Positions 46,106 through 56,361 of a DNA stretch of 64,000 nucleotides are shown one piece after another (position 1 is the first letter of the stretch; each line of letters starts with the position of its first letter). Below the pieces are notes generated by a model that saw nothing but the letters and a program-made list of their open reading frames with translations, ran no database searches and was not told where the DNA came from. This DNA is from Gigaspora rosea. Taxonomy: Eukaryota; Glomeromycota; Glomeromycetes; Diversisporales; Gigasporaceae. The stretch covers positions 165,733 through 229,732 of the forward strand of contig QKWP01000435.1 of the NCBI GenBank assembly GCA_003550325.1. Direction: 5' to 3'. The position numbers and the translations under genes are program-made.

Positions 46106-46703
46106 TGACAACCCTAAAATCAGTGTGCCAGCGGGTCTATCGATGAATCACAAGGCTGGTCTGCATACAACCGGCAATGGGTCAATTTGGGTCGAAAGAA
46201 GGCGCGTTAGATTTGGCTAAGTGGTCAGGCAAAGTTTCAGGATTGTGTAGTCAAAATTTGCATAGTATTGCAGTTAACGAGTGTATGCGAGTTTAATATA
46301 TATATATCGGGTTATATGTACTTTTGTTATTTTTAATAAAAAGAATTTTTCAATCGTGTATATGTAGTATAGTATTTGTATATTTTCAAGCAAAGTGGGA
46401 ATTGAATGTCATTCCCAAGGGCCAAAAGGCCTTTATTTATAATTATTTCATTAACTGTTTACATTGGTATTGATCATAACAATCAGTATGATTATAAGTA
46501 TCATTATGATCATTGTTATCAACTTGATCAAATATTCTAACTATCAACTTGATCAAAATTATCCTAACTATCAACTTGATCAAAATTATCCTAACTATCA
46601 ACTTGATCAAAATGATCCGAGGTATCCTGCCAGCAAACCCAAAATGAGAAATACCCAGAGTACAAGGCACGTGCCTGCTACAGGTCACGTTTCCGGTCTT
46701 ACA
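46106..46703 (-). repeat. 5' LTR of retrotransposon B
   Basis: 598 bp, tgacaaccct to ttccggtcttaca. Same order as the left LTR but with about four rather than five copies of the internal 27-bp unit; the first is shortened. Substitutions between the two LTRs are few, so this element is younger than retrotransposon A. Confidence 0.9.
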
Positions 46704-46919
46704 ACGGATCTGCCTGATATTTATGTTCGTGACTTGTGTAATGACAGACATATTGATTGACCATTAATTTTTTAATATATAGAAAATAACAAATGACCTA
46801 TGTCATTTGTCACGAAAATTTTAAATGACATTATCATTTGCCTTCTCTGTGAGAATGAGGTTTCTAATTTTTTGACTCAGACCTAAGATCACGCAAAGTA
46901 GGTTTTTCGTTTTGCATTA

Positions 46920-48572
46920 GGCCACGCAAAGTTGATTTTTTTTGTTTGCATTACATTGGATCTGAAAAAATGGGTCAGTAGGTTGGATGTTTTTTTTAAT
47001 TACAGTCAATTAATAAAATATTTTTCATGTCAAAGGTTTACAAGGTTAGTTTTTCAGCTATCATATTTTCTCTGTCAGTCCTATCAGACAATTACAGAAA
47101 ATTAAGTCTCTATCGGGTGATACTGGATGAGAATAGCGAAAAAAATAAATGTCAAAAATCGAACAATTGACACAATTGGCATCTAATAAAAAAAAATTAA
47201 AAAATTGAAAAATTGAAAAAAATGGGTCAGCATGTAATGTGTGACCTTGAATAACTTAAATAAAGCAGTTTGTAGTTGGTTATTAGGTTAACAAGGCTCA
47301 GGCATGAAGGGGTGTTAAACAAACATATCCAAGAATATTTGATCAAATCTCATTGGTCGACTTAATTAGGCAATTAACACGAGGGGAGATGACACTACTT
47401 AAAAGTTAACTAAAAACGGCCTAAGCTTTACAAACTTGCACAAAGCAAGTTTTTTCAGTTATGTAAATTGCAGGATTTTGCTAAAATGAGAATGGATGAC
47501 TTGAATATGAATGTTTTGATAAATAAAAAATGACAATTAATTGGGTTTCAAGTGAACCAAATTCAGGGTCATTTGAACCCAATTCGGGCTCATTTGAAAC
47601 CAATTGGGTTCATTTGAACCTAATCGGTTCATTTGAACCCAAACCGGGTTCATTTGAACCTAATCGGTTCATTTGAACCCAAACCGGGTTCATTTGAAAC
47701 AATTCGGGTTCATTTAAACCCAAGCTGGGTTTATTTGAGCCTTTATTTAAATTTTAAACCCAGGCCAATACCCAGGCCAATACCCAAAATAAAATTTGAA
47801 ATCTCACTTCCGGGTACTTATGCCTAAGAGTCAAATAAATCAGAAACTCCATTCTTGGAGCATCTGAGAGCTAGTTTATAGCTATCCAATTCATCAGGTT
47901 ATCATACTTCCGAAATTCCCGCTAGCCTATAAACAATCCCGAAATGTTCCGATATCCCTTAACATTTTCCGATTTTAGTGCCAACTAATTTATGATAATA
48001 AATATCGATTGTTTCATTAAATTCATAAAATAAACATTATTATGATTGTTTTAAAAGAATTGGGGCAAAAGATTTTTTGAAAAATTTGGCCTACTATTAC
48101 AGCAATCAAAAATCGAATATAGCCGATATTCAAAATAAACTCCAGGCTAAACAAGGACCTCCAGACCCACTGAGTCGTCAGGTAATGTTAAACGAAAATT
48201 TTACTTTGCGTGGCCTTACCAGCCGTCCCATTTTTCAATTTTTCAAAAAATTTTTTTTAGATCCAATTGTTCGATTTTTGACATTGATTTTTTCCCTCTA
48301 TTTTCATCCGGTGCCACCCGATGGAGACCTAAATTTCCCGTAATTTTCCGATAGGACTTACGAGAAAATATGACTGTTGGACCAAATTTTTTGATTCCTT
48401 GTTGTCAAAATGAAAAATTAATCTTGCATAACCTTATGTGTGAATATTGTTCAATATATTACTGTATTTATAGTAAATTAAAAAAAAATAAATAAAAAAA
48501 TTAAAATCTGACCGACAGGCCCATGTTTTAGATTCCATGTAATGCATAACAAAAAATCAACTTTGCGTGGCC
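46920..48572. mobile_element. 1.65-kb foldback with ~330-bp arms
   Basis: Left arm 46920-47240 and right arm 48225-48572 are collinear inverted copies: ggccacgcaaagttgatttt and gcattacat at the outside; cctatc, ctctatcgggtg, gtcaaaaatcgaacaattg and aaattgaaaaat further in. TA flanks both ends (46918-46919, 48573-48574). Extra copies of cacgcaaagta sit at about 46892 and, inverted, at 48206. The centre holds the minisatellite 47545-47740. The 88-codon frame at 48077 is chance within the arm. Confidence 0.65.
47545..47740 (+). repeat. Minisatellite, ~18-21-bp unit
   Basis: About ten units of gggttcatttgaacccaa and variants (aatcggttcatttgaacc). The unit is itself palindromic around ttcatttgaa. 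Confidence 0.85.
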
Positions 48573-48574
48573 TA

Positions 48575-49448
48575 GATTCAATTTTGATTATTTGGAGCAC
48601 TGAAAAATGCACAAGATGCTTATTCATTATTAAAGTTTGGAATAAATCATTAGCATTCATCCATTGCAAAAGCATTAACATTTTATGCTTAAAAAAACGA
48701 TTTTGTGCATTTGGCAAATTTAGGAGATGAGAAGCTTTTATTGTTAAACTTTTAAAATTATTTGTAATCACAAGACTTTTCGGACGAGCATACAAAGGCA
48801 TTTTTTTTATTGTTGATGTTCTTAAAACTAATATAGTAAATTTTAAAAATCAATTCTGATTAATATATATATATATATAATAAAAATAAAATCGATCCAC
48901 AGATTTAGATCCTAATAATAAAAAAAGGGGTATCAATCTGTAAAATTCATATATATCGAACAAGTCAATTGGGTTTATTATACCAATTGATAGAACTTTT
49001 TAACGAAAAGAAATTGTAGTTGATATAACAATATTGTTGTTATTTGAGGCGAAAAAAATGGCATCTCGTGCTTCTAGTTATGAAAACATCTGGGTACATT
49101 AATACCATGTATGCTAAAAAGCTTTAATAACTATTGTTGTTAATCACCAGTACATTTTTTACTGGTGTGCATAATAAAGTGTTTTTCGTAGCTGTCCTTT
49201 TATCTGATTGTATTATCAAACACTTGCATCTGGCACAATGTTGGTTATAAGTATATTTTTAAAAAAATATGCCAAGAATTTGAGTTGGATTAGGAAAAAT
49301 TCTAAAGTGCAAATATTGAATGAATATTTTTTTTATTGCGAATTCAAATTTATATTCAAATTACTAATTTATTAATTGATTATCATTTTAATTATTGAAT
49401 CACAGGAATCACAGGACTTAAGACACGGATCTTTTAATGAAAATTATA
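48575..49448. other. Intergenic, no gene seen
   Basis: A (TA)n microsatellite lies at about 48862-48880. Minus frame 48801-48478 crosses the foldback end and is not credible. Confidence 0.4.
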
Positions 49449-49565
49449 TTTTGGACCTTATATGTAATAGTTTTCAAATTTCGGACCTCTATCTGTAAAT
49501 ATTTTTCATTTTGAGCCCTTATTTGTAATTATTTTCAATTTTGGTGCTTCTTTGTAAATTCCCCT
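49449..49565 (+). repeat. Minisatellite, ~29-bp unit, block 1
   Basis: Four units of the form ttttggacccttatttgtaa then ttattttcaat. A second block of the same repeat is at 49925-50000, 360 bp further on. Confidence 0.7.
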
Positions 49566-49924
49566 AAACTCATTTATTTAGTCATGGAAAACCCACCAAA
49601 ACCAGATTATTCGTATTAGATATAATAGGAAAAATCATAATCCCATCCATACAATCAAAGACAGAAATAAAAATTAAAACGTACATTTTATTTCTAAAGT
49701 TCTAATGCTAAATAAAAAAAATTGCGTTTTTAATAATGTAATTAGACTTGAGTAATAAATATTATAAAAAATTATGCCAACAATTTTGATATAGTAATTG
49801 TTCTTTAAAATCATTGCAACGATAGCTCCAAATATCTATTTAATTATGAGAAGCAATTACAATTATGTTTAGATCGATTTATTAGTTAACCATAGATTCG
49901 GGTTTATTGGTAATAATCTTCGAA
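49566..49924. other. Spacer between two blocks of one minisatellite
   Basis: AT-rich, no ORF, no inverted ends seen. It separates two blocks of the same repeat and may be an insertion or a region of decay. Confidence 0.35.
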
Positions 49925-50000
49925 TATCAGTCCTTTATCTTTAATTATTTTCATTTTGGACCCTTATTTGTAATTATTTTCAATTTTAGGCCCTTATTTA
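49925..50000 (+). repeat. Minisatellite, ~29-bp unit, block 2
   Basis: Two to three units of ttggacccttatttgtaatt then attttcaat, as in 49449-49565. Confidence 0.65.
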
Positions 50001-50280
50001 TAAATTCCCTAAAGTTTATAATATTGTTATATTTGTACTTATTTGAATTTGAAATATTTCATATTTTTCTACACTGAAGTAGGATTGGTCGCTTTTTGTT
50101 TCTAATTGCTTTTTCATATGAAATTTGATGACAATAACAACTATTAGCTTGATTGAAATTATTTCCCATACAAATATAATGACCTTCGCCAAAAGTGCCC
50201 ATAACTAGCATAACAATGAATCGCATATGGAGAATATTTTATATGGCTTAAAATAGAGGATTGAATCGTACCATTTTTTA

Positions 50281-50463
50281 ATGAAAAATAGAACTATCAC
50301 TGCAATTTACCAACCATCTGATAAATTCCAAAATGATTGTGCAGTAAAATCTTCTCTTGTTCCGCGAAGAAGTAATTTAGATTTACATGGGTTATCCGTT
50401 ACAGAATACGCTTTAATTTTATTATCAACCCATGTTGCTATTCTGTCGCATGAACTTCGTTGA
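50281..50463 (+). CDS. Hypothetical short ORF, 60 aa
   Basis: ATG at 50281, stop at 50461-50463. Begins MKNRTITAIYQPSDKFQN and ends HGLSVTEYALILLSTHVAIL then SHELR. Composition is protein-like and less biased than most frames here, and coding-like sequence seems to continue beyond the stop (about 50470-50550) in other frames. It could be a relic exon of an unknown gene. No domain recognised. Confidence 0.25.
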   Translation: MKNRTITAIYQPSDKFQNDCAVKSSLVPRRSNLDLHGLSVTEYALILLSTHVAILSHELR

Positions 50464-50901
50464 AGGAAATGTATTTGTTATTCTAGATGGTAATTTTGGT
50501 GTTAAAATTTTACGTGGTGGAAAATTGTCGACAAGATCTGTCTATGTGGAATAAGAAATTTATAATCCAACTATGTTATGACATTATTTGAGTCGAATCC
50601 GAAAATGGATAAGGTAATCATAAAGATCTTTAGTGATAAATATACCGTTTTTGTTGTGTCATTAAAGAGGTGTATCTGCGACGTATTTATTTGATATTTA
50701 ATATAAAAATTTAAAAACCATGACATAAAAAAAACCGTATTTATTTATTAATAACTAATAAATCAATTTTAGCTTAGTTACATGGAAATTATCCAATTAA
50801 AATCTTCAATTATGTTATACTATAGATAAAAATCTAATAATTATATATAATTTAAGTAGTTCTTAAGATGATGCCAAATATTACGTAATATGGATCTTTT
50901 G
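50464..50901. other. Intergenic, no gene seen
   Basis: AT-rich, nothing supported. Confidence 0.4.
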
Positions 50902-50909
50902 ATATCTTA

Positions 50910-51678
50910 TTGGGGTGTCACCGGACTAATTGATCAAAACTATGTCAGCTAACTATGTAATTTTTCTTATTGCAGATTTTTTAAGTTACACTAAGACTAT
51001 TGTAGCCAAATCTTCGCGATTACAATCACCAACGTTAAGACGCTACAATGTTGTTTATTAAGCAAATCGTTTTTATTCAAGAAATATCAGAAGTTAAAAT
51101 TTGATCTTACAGATTGAACCTCTTATAATAGACTTTACATTATATTTATTGTTCTATTACGCAGATATTACTAATTACGATTTACCCTAAATTTATTATC
51201 GGATTTATTAAATTCATATAAAAATCGATCTTTTAAATATTTTAAAATGTGTCAACTTATTATCTAGACGTTAAATCGCCTGGAAATTTTCACTAGTTAT
51301 TTATATAAATCCAAAGAATAAGGCTATGTTTTCAATTTTTTTTTATTAGTATGTGGGTTCTAAGCATTCGTCTTATAGAATACTTGAAAATTCATTAATT
51401 AGGACGAAAAAATTATCTTAAAAATATAAGAGAAATTTAGAACTTTAGTGAAAATTCAAACATAGCCATTTTGAAACAGTTCTGACGAACTTTTTCAATT
51501 AAAAAAATTGGAAAATAAGTGCAATATTTGTGTGATACTTTTAGAATCTTACACTTTGCTTTATAATAAATAATAGTAAATTTACATTCGATTAATTACC
51601 TTAATTTCTTTATAAAAATCTGATCATAGTAAATTGATCAATGTTGCTGACATAGTTTTGTATCCGTGTGACACCCCA
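50910..51678. mobile_element. hAT-like element, 769 bp
   Basis: Left ttggggtgtcaccggac and right gtccgtgtgacacccca-type ends (tatccgtgtgacacccca) are inverted repeats; inner parts attgatcaaaactatgtcag and ctgacatagtttt also pair. A perfect 8-bp duplication atatctta flanks it (50902-50909, 51679-51686). No transposase. A truncated relative is at 26190-26280. Confidence 0.75.
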
Positions 51679-51743
51679 ATATCTTATGTTAATTTATATA
51701 GCCAATCAAATTCCTCTTATGTAGGGAGGAGTGGGGTAGGGAG

Positions 51744-52005
51744 AGCAGAGGTCTTTTTCGATTTTTAACAGTTGCCCTACCTTGTTTAGTGCGTCTAGAG
51801 TGCGTTGGGAGTGCGTCAAGTGTAACTCGGGTTTGCATAAGGAGAGTATCTTCCTACGTTGCGAATACAAAGTAAAATTTCCAATTATATAACATAATTA
51901 GAAATTTACATTGTATTCGTAACGCATTAAGATGCTCAAACTTGACGCACTCCAAATGCACTTAAACAAGGTAGGGCAGCTGTTGAAAATCGGAAGACTT
52001 CTGCT
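51744..52005. mobile_element. MULE-like foldback element, 262 bp
   Basis: The whole element is a long inverted repeat: agcagaggtct, gattttaacagttg-like, gccctaccttgttta and gcgtcaag on the left recur inverted as cttgacgc, taaacaaggtagggc, caactgttgaaaatc-like and agacttctgct on the right. Arms are about 125 bp. A perfect 9-bp duplication ggtagggag flanks it (51735-51743, 52006-52014). Long TIRs with a 9-bp duplication are typical of Mutator-like elements. The minus frame 52169-51936 crosses it and is not a gene. Confidence 0.75.
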
Positions 52006-52014
52006 GGTAGGGAG

Positions 52015-52794
52015 TATTGGGAAAAAATATTACGTAATACGGTATATGTCCCCACCCTTACTACGTTTATTAATTTAAATTTGAAAGTTTTTGACATGTT
52101 TCTAACTAAATTTGTCAATTGCGCAAGCCTACTAAGCAAACTTGAAGCCTTTATACCATATTTTACCAATACAGCAAATCAACTTTATGATAAACGACCC
52201 TAAAAAAAAGTATATATGAGAGCGAGCGATTATTATATTCCTATATATTATGACATTCGTAGTTAGTTCAACAATTAACAAATAGTCAAAATAAGGATAT
52301 ATTTGATTATTTTATGGTTTATTTTGAAATGAAATCATTATACTTTCATCACTAGTCTAAAAAAATTCTTTTTGTTTTGATTTTATGTTACACCTGATCT
52401 TGAGTTTTAATTTGACTAGATATCGAAATTTTTTACGTTAGGGTGATTTGTGAACGCATGAATTTCGTGCAACATTGAATGTTTCTCCTAACAAAGCTTG
52501 CAGTACATACGTACTTATATATGTACTGTACTTCTTAAAATCCCTTTAAAGCTTTTCTAACTATCGGTTAATATGTAATACAGACTAACTATTTTTATAT
52601 TCACCTTGCAGTTATAACATCCAAATATAGATGCTAATAGAAAAAGGTTAACCAATAAAATGCATGATTTTGCTAGACATTTATTACTTAATTTTGTCAC
52701 CGTTACACAACATTTATTCAGGTTATATAACATTTTATTTTCGTAACGTACGGACTAAAGTCTTTGATCCTTTGATCCTTTGATCATTTTCAAT
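52015..52794. promoter_or_regulatory. 5' flank of the F-box/LRR gene
   Basis: AT-rich upstream region. Just before the start codon there are three tandem copies of tttgatcc/tttgatca (52763-52786). A ttatataac word at about 52724 could be TATA-like. No proven promoter element. Confidence 0.3.
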
Positions 52795-54285
52795 ATGATA
52801 ACGTTACCAAATGAATGCTACTATGAAATATTTAATAGCCTCCAATATAATTATAAAGAATTATTTTCATGTGCGCTTGTAAACCGTCAATGGTGTAGAA
52901 TTATTATACCAATATTGTGGAGCCAACCGGGACACCATTTTAAAAATAAAAAGCTTATAAAAATATTATTTTTAATGTTAAATGCTAAAGAGAAAACTCT
53001 ATTAATTCCTTTTAAAATTATCCTTCCAAGTCATCCAAAGCCGTTATTTGAATATGCAAGCTATATCACATCAGTTACCAGTGATTTAGATGATGGAGTT
53101 AGAAATTGGCTTTCTTTTAATAAGAGATATAAAGAAGGACGTGAGCTTGAAAATGCATTTAAATGCTCTATAATCGCAATGCTTCTACGAACTAGTAAAA
53201 ACCTTAAATATTTATATCTTGATGAAATTATTTGTAATCAATTAATTTATGAAAATCTTTATAAGAACACTACTGTTACCTCCATAGATTTATATGAACT
53301 CGATAGTAATTACAAATTTAAAGCAATAGACATATTAGTAAAGGTCCTTTATAATAATTTCACCTTGACTTCATTGAACCTTGGATCAACTCTACTTGAG
53401 GTTGAAGGAGTAAAAATATTATTAAAGGCACTCCATCAAAACAATGTTTTAAATTCTTTAAATCTTCGTTGTAATCAGATTGGCGCCGAAGGAGGGAAGA
53501 TGTTAGCAGATTTTCTTTGCAAGAATACCACACTGGTTTCTTTGAATCTTGAATTTAATCAACTTGTATTAGAAGGAGGAAAGGCAATAGGAGATGCACT
53601 TTGCAAGAACTCCACACTGAAATTTTTGAATCTTAGTAGTGATTGGATAGAATCAGAAGGAGGAAAAGCAATAGCAGATGCACTTTGCAAAAACTCCACG
53701 CTGAAAGATTTGAATCTTAATAGTAATTGGATAGGATCAGAAGGAGGGAAAGCATTAGCAGATGCACTTTGCAAAAACTCCACGTTGACTACTTTGTATC
53801 TTGGATATAATAACCTTGGATTAGAAGAAGGAAAAGCATTAGCATGTGCACTTTGCAAGAACTCCACACTAACTTATTTGTATCTTGATTGGAATAATCT
53901 TGGGTCAGAAGGAGGTAAAGCTTTAGCAGAAGCACTTTGCAAGAACTCCACGTTGACTTCTTTGTATCTTGGATATAATAATCTTGAATCAGAAGGAGGA
54001 AATGCATTGGCAGATGCACTTTGCAAGAACTCCACCCTGACTTCTTTGAGTCTTAAAGAGAATAATATTGGATCAGAAGGAGGAAAAGCATTAGCAGAAG
54101 CACTTTGCAAGAACTCCACGCTGACTTTTTTGAACCTTGGATATAATAATCTTGAATCAGAAGGAGGAAATGCATTGGCAGATGCACTTTGCAAGAACTC
54201 CACTCTGACTTTTTTGGACCTTCGATATAATTATTTTAATTTTACAATAAAATCAAATAATCCAAATATAAAAATTATACAATAA
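52795..54285 (+). CDS. F-box protein with NLRC3/RNI-type leucine-rich repeats, 496 aa
   Basis: Likely substrate receptor of an SCF ubiquitin ligase: the F-box binds Skp1 and the LRRs bind the target. The F-box spans about residues 1-45, MITLPNECYYEIFNSLQ...LFSCALVNRQWCRIIIPILW. Residues about 45-185 form a helical linker typical of these fungal proteins. From about residue 190 there are ten 28-residue LRRs of ribonuclease-inhibitor type plus a partial last one, consensus TLTSLYLGYNNL followed by SEGGKALADALCKNS. Repeats are so alike (84-bp DNA units) that recent expansion is likely. An ATG at 52795 is the first in frame; an upstream in-frame TTG at 52780 is not used as a start in eukaryotes. 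Single exon, no intron signal. Stop TAA at 54283-54285. An AATAAA word follows at 54325. This is the only intact gene in the window. Target unknown. Confidence 0.9.
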   Translation: MITLPNECYYEIFNSLQYNYKELFSCALVNRQWCRIIIPILWSQPGHHFKNKKLIKILFLMLNAKEKTLLIPFKIILPSHPKPLFEYASYITSVTSDLDDGVRNWLSFNKRYKEGRELENAFKCSIIAMLLRTSKNLKYLYLDEIICNQLIYENLYKNTTVTSIDLYELDSNYKFKAIDILVKVLYNNFTLTSLNLGSTLLEVEGVKILLKALHQNNVLNSLNLRCNQIGAEGGKMLADFLCKNTTLVSLNLEFNQLVLEGGKAIGDALCKNSTLKFLNLSSDWIESEGGKAIADALCKNSTLKDLNLNSNWIGSEGGKALADALCKNSTLTTLYLGYNNLGLEEGKALACALCKNSTLTYLYLDWNNLGSEGGKALAEALCKNSTLTSLYLGYNNLESEGGNALADALCKNSTLTSLSLKENNIGSEGGKALAEALCKNSTLTFLNLGYNNLESEGGNALADALCKNSTLTFLDLRYNYFNFTIKSNNPNIKIIQ

Positions 54286-55049
54286 AGTAGAATTGTGCAT
54301 TAACAGTTATAATTACAATTGAAAATAAATATACCATTGTATATTTATTGAATTTATAATATTATATGAATATATATTGAGAGAAAAGGGGGAGAAAGGG
54401 TTGAGAGGGAAAGAGAGGAGGAAGAGTAATTTAAATTTGTCGACCTTTATACTATTATTATGTTTATTGTGAATTAAAATTAATGCACATATTTAGCTCA
54501 TTGGCAAAACGGTTATGCTACTCCTGCTACTGGATACTAAACTTGGACTATATAGATGGAGATAAAAAATGATTGTATAGGATCAGTTTTGTGAGAATTT
54601 ATAGATAGAATATATACTGTATTTGTCAGAAATCTGATGTTGGTGTTTACTGAATAGTAGTCTCCAAAGTATATTATCGTCACAAAAAACATAATAAAAA
54701 ATTATATCTTACATTAGCACATATACCATATACATCATGTCATTGTTAACAAAGATCATGGCGTAAATATTGATATTTTATAGATATTGATATAACCATT
54801 ATTCATTAATATTGTCGTTATATTAATTTGCGGATTTATGTATGTTTTTTTATTATGTTTTATTGAGTTTTTCTATCGTAACTGTAATATACTTTTTGGA
54901 GGCTACTGTACTATATACATATGAATTTTTCGCTAACTATAATATACGACTATACATATAAAACGTCATTATAGGCATACAAAAAGAATGGCTTGAAATG
55001 TTATTTCCGATAACACACTTTGCCTCAATATAATAAATTTATAGATCCA
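54286..55049. other. 3' flank, no gene seen
   Basis: Contains a G/A-rich patch (gagaaaagggggagaaaggg) at about 54379-54425. Otherwise AT-rich without signal. Confidence 0.4.
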
Positions 55050-55172
55050 GCACTGGAAGTTTTTAAATACGAGTAGAAAGAAAGTGATTAATAGTTGTCC
55101 TTAAATGTCTTAGAGTTGATACAAGTATAGGTTATGAAACAAACCATCAAAAATTTTATTAATCAAGTATTG
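55050..55172 (+). pseudogene. Relic of the 3' end of the M1 aminopeptidase gene
   Basis: Collinear with 30058-30180 at roughly three of four bases: cactggaag, then taatagttgtcctta, then gttgatacaagtata and gaaacaaaccat followed by a ttttatta segment. It covers the last codons and 3' UTR of the aminopeptidase relic. Nothing upstream matches the rest of the gene. Confidence 0.65.
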
Positions 55173-55192
55173 TACGGGTGACTTTTGTGATG

Positions 55193-55310
55193 TAATTATT
55201 TTAGAATATGGTAATTCATTATTAATATTTTAGAATATGATAATTCATTGTGTAATATATGATAATTCATTATTTAATATTTTAGATATGATAATTCATG
55301 AAGTAATTAA
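55193..55310 (+). repeat. Tandem repeat, ~30-bp unit, four copies
   Basis: Units of the form ttttagaatatgataattca followed by ttattaata. Copies vary by small deletions. Confidence 0.7.
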
Positions 55311-55409
55311 TTTAAAGTCAAAATTTAATGTATATAGAAAAAACATTAGAAACTATCAAAAGAGAGTAACCTTTACTTTCGTTCTATGCAAAAAATGATA
55401 AAGGTGCTA

Positions 55410-55542
55410 CCGTAAACTGCCGGATAAAAGACCCGGGTCTCTTTCATTCCACCAAAAAATTAATTAGTAAAAAAAAGAAATTATTTAGTAAAAAATGAGG
55501 GTGGTCTGATATATGGGGGATCTTGTATTCAGCAGTTTACGG
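55410..55542. mobile_element. Tc1/mariner-like MITE, 133 bp
   Basis: Ends ccgtaaactgc and gcagtttacgg are perfect inverted repeats flanked by TA (55408-55409, 55543-55544). Confidence 0.65.
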
Positions 55543-55544
55543 TA

Positions 55545-56023
55545 CTTGCAACAAAAGCATAACTTTTAAATATATACATAGCTATTGATTGTTGACTTTG
55601 CATTCAAAAAAGAAATTATTAAGACTATTATTAATGTAAATATTAAAGCCTTAATTCTAATTTCATCAAGCAGTTACCAATTTTTATTTTTTTAATTTTC
55701 TTTTTTGAAGATATAATAATTTCACGATTTCTGATAATCATAAATCAGAACTATGTAGAACGTAGGTTGCTGAATAAGCACTGTTAAACTATGTCCAGTG
55801 TGTACAAGAACAGCAACGTAAACAAATGTCAAAAGAACCAACACGAAACTTAGAAGATAAACATTGTAAAATAATTTTTTTACTTATTTAAATTTATTTC
55901 ATTTCTTTTTTTATGAATTACATTCTATATAACAAATATGTAAAAACTGCAAATGGGATCTGCGGCATCGCATGCAGCTATAACCCCGTGATCTTGATAT
56001 AACGATCGGGGAATTATATAGTA
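55545..56023. other. Intergenic, no gene seen
   Basis: Near 55958-55980 the word ctgcggcatcgcatgcagct recurs inverted at about 59512-59545 (agctgtgcagcatgcgatgc). A short hairpin cccgtgatc / gatcgggg is at 55985-56012. Confidence 0.35.
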
Positions 56024-56031
56024 CTTAATAT

Positions 56032-56324
56032 GGGGGATGGCTAAAGCCATGTACCCACGTGATTTTTTGAAAATTTAGTTAAAATTCGTATCAGAGACTA
56101 TTTAGCATTAGGGTCAGGGTTAGGGTTAGGACTAATATAGGTAAAATTACCTTCCCGACATTTTTTATTAATGGCCCAAGATAGGTTTAGAATGCCGTTT
56201 TTATGTTCTTGCGTTTTTTTTGTTTTTTGACTTCTTCGGGCTGATCCGTGTAAACAAAATTTCGCGACTCCGTTTGGTTGATTTACACGAAAATGTCACG
56301 TGGGTACATGGCTTTAGACGACCC
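56032..56324. mobile_element. hAT-like MITE, family member 1
   Basis: Left gggggatggctaaagccatg and the inverse of the right end (gggtcgtctaaagccatg) are inverted repeats, extended by tacccacgtga. A perfect 8-bp duplication cttaatat flanks it (56024-56031, 56325-56332). Inside, at about 56107-56130, is cagggttagggttaggac, TTAGGG-like. About three quarters identical to the next element. Confidence 0.8.
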
Positions 56325-56361
56325 CTTAATATGGGTCAATGATCGGTTATAGTCATGAATG

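Larger units (their letters stand above)
38790..46703 (-). mobile_element. Ty3/gypsy LTR retrotransposon B, near full length
   Basis: Two LTRs (38790-39417 and 46106-46703) with TG...CA ends flank 6.7 kb of gag-pol on the minus strand. A 4-bp duplication acgg flanks the element (38786-38789, 46704-46707). A tRNA primer-binding site lies next to the right (5') LTR and a polypurine tract next to the left (3') LTR. Order Gag, protease, RT, RNase H, integrase with a GPY module marks Ty3/gypsy. Frameshifts and altered catalytic residues show it is inactive. Confidence 0.9.
36079..46849. mobile_element. Putative hAT element enclosing retrotransposon B
   Basis: Left end cagggttggcaaatgac and the inverse of the right end (cagagaaggcaaatgat) are imperfect 17-bp inverted repeats. 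Flanks cgagaatg (36071-36078) and tgagaatg (46850-46857) agree at 7 of 8 bases. Repeated aaatgac words cluster just inside both ends, a hAT habit. Removing the gypsy element 38790-46703 leaves about 2.9 kb, a normal size for a hAT element, but no transposase remains. The pairing over 10.8 kb could be chance. Confidence 0.45.

Noticed and set aside
52780..52794. Start of the F-box/LRR protein at 52780
   Set aside because: The codon there is TTG. The first in-frame ATG, at 52795, leads directly into the F-box and is the sensible start.
53559..54203. Repetitive minus-strand frames opposite the F-box/LRR gene
   Set aside because: They are antisense shadows of the 84-bp LRR repeat, which lacks stops in that frame by periodicity.
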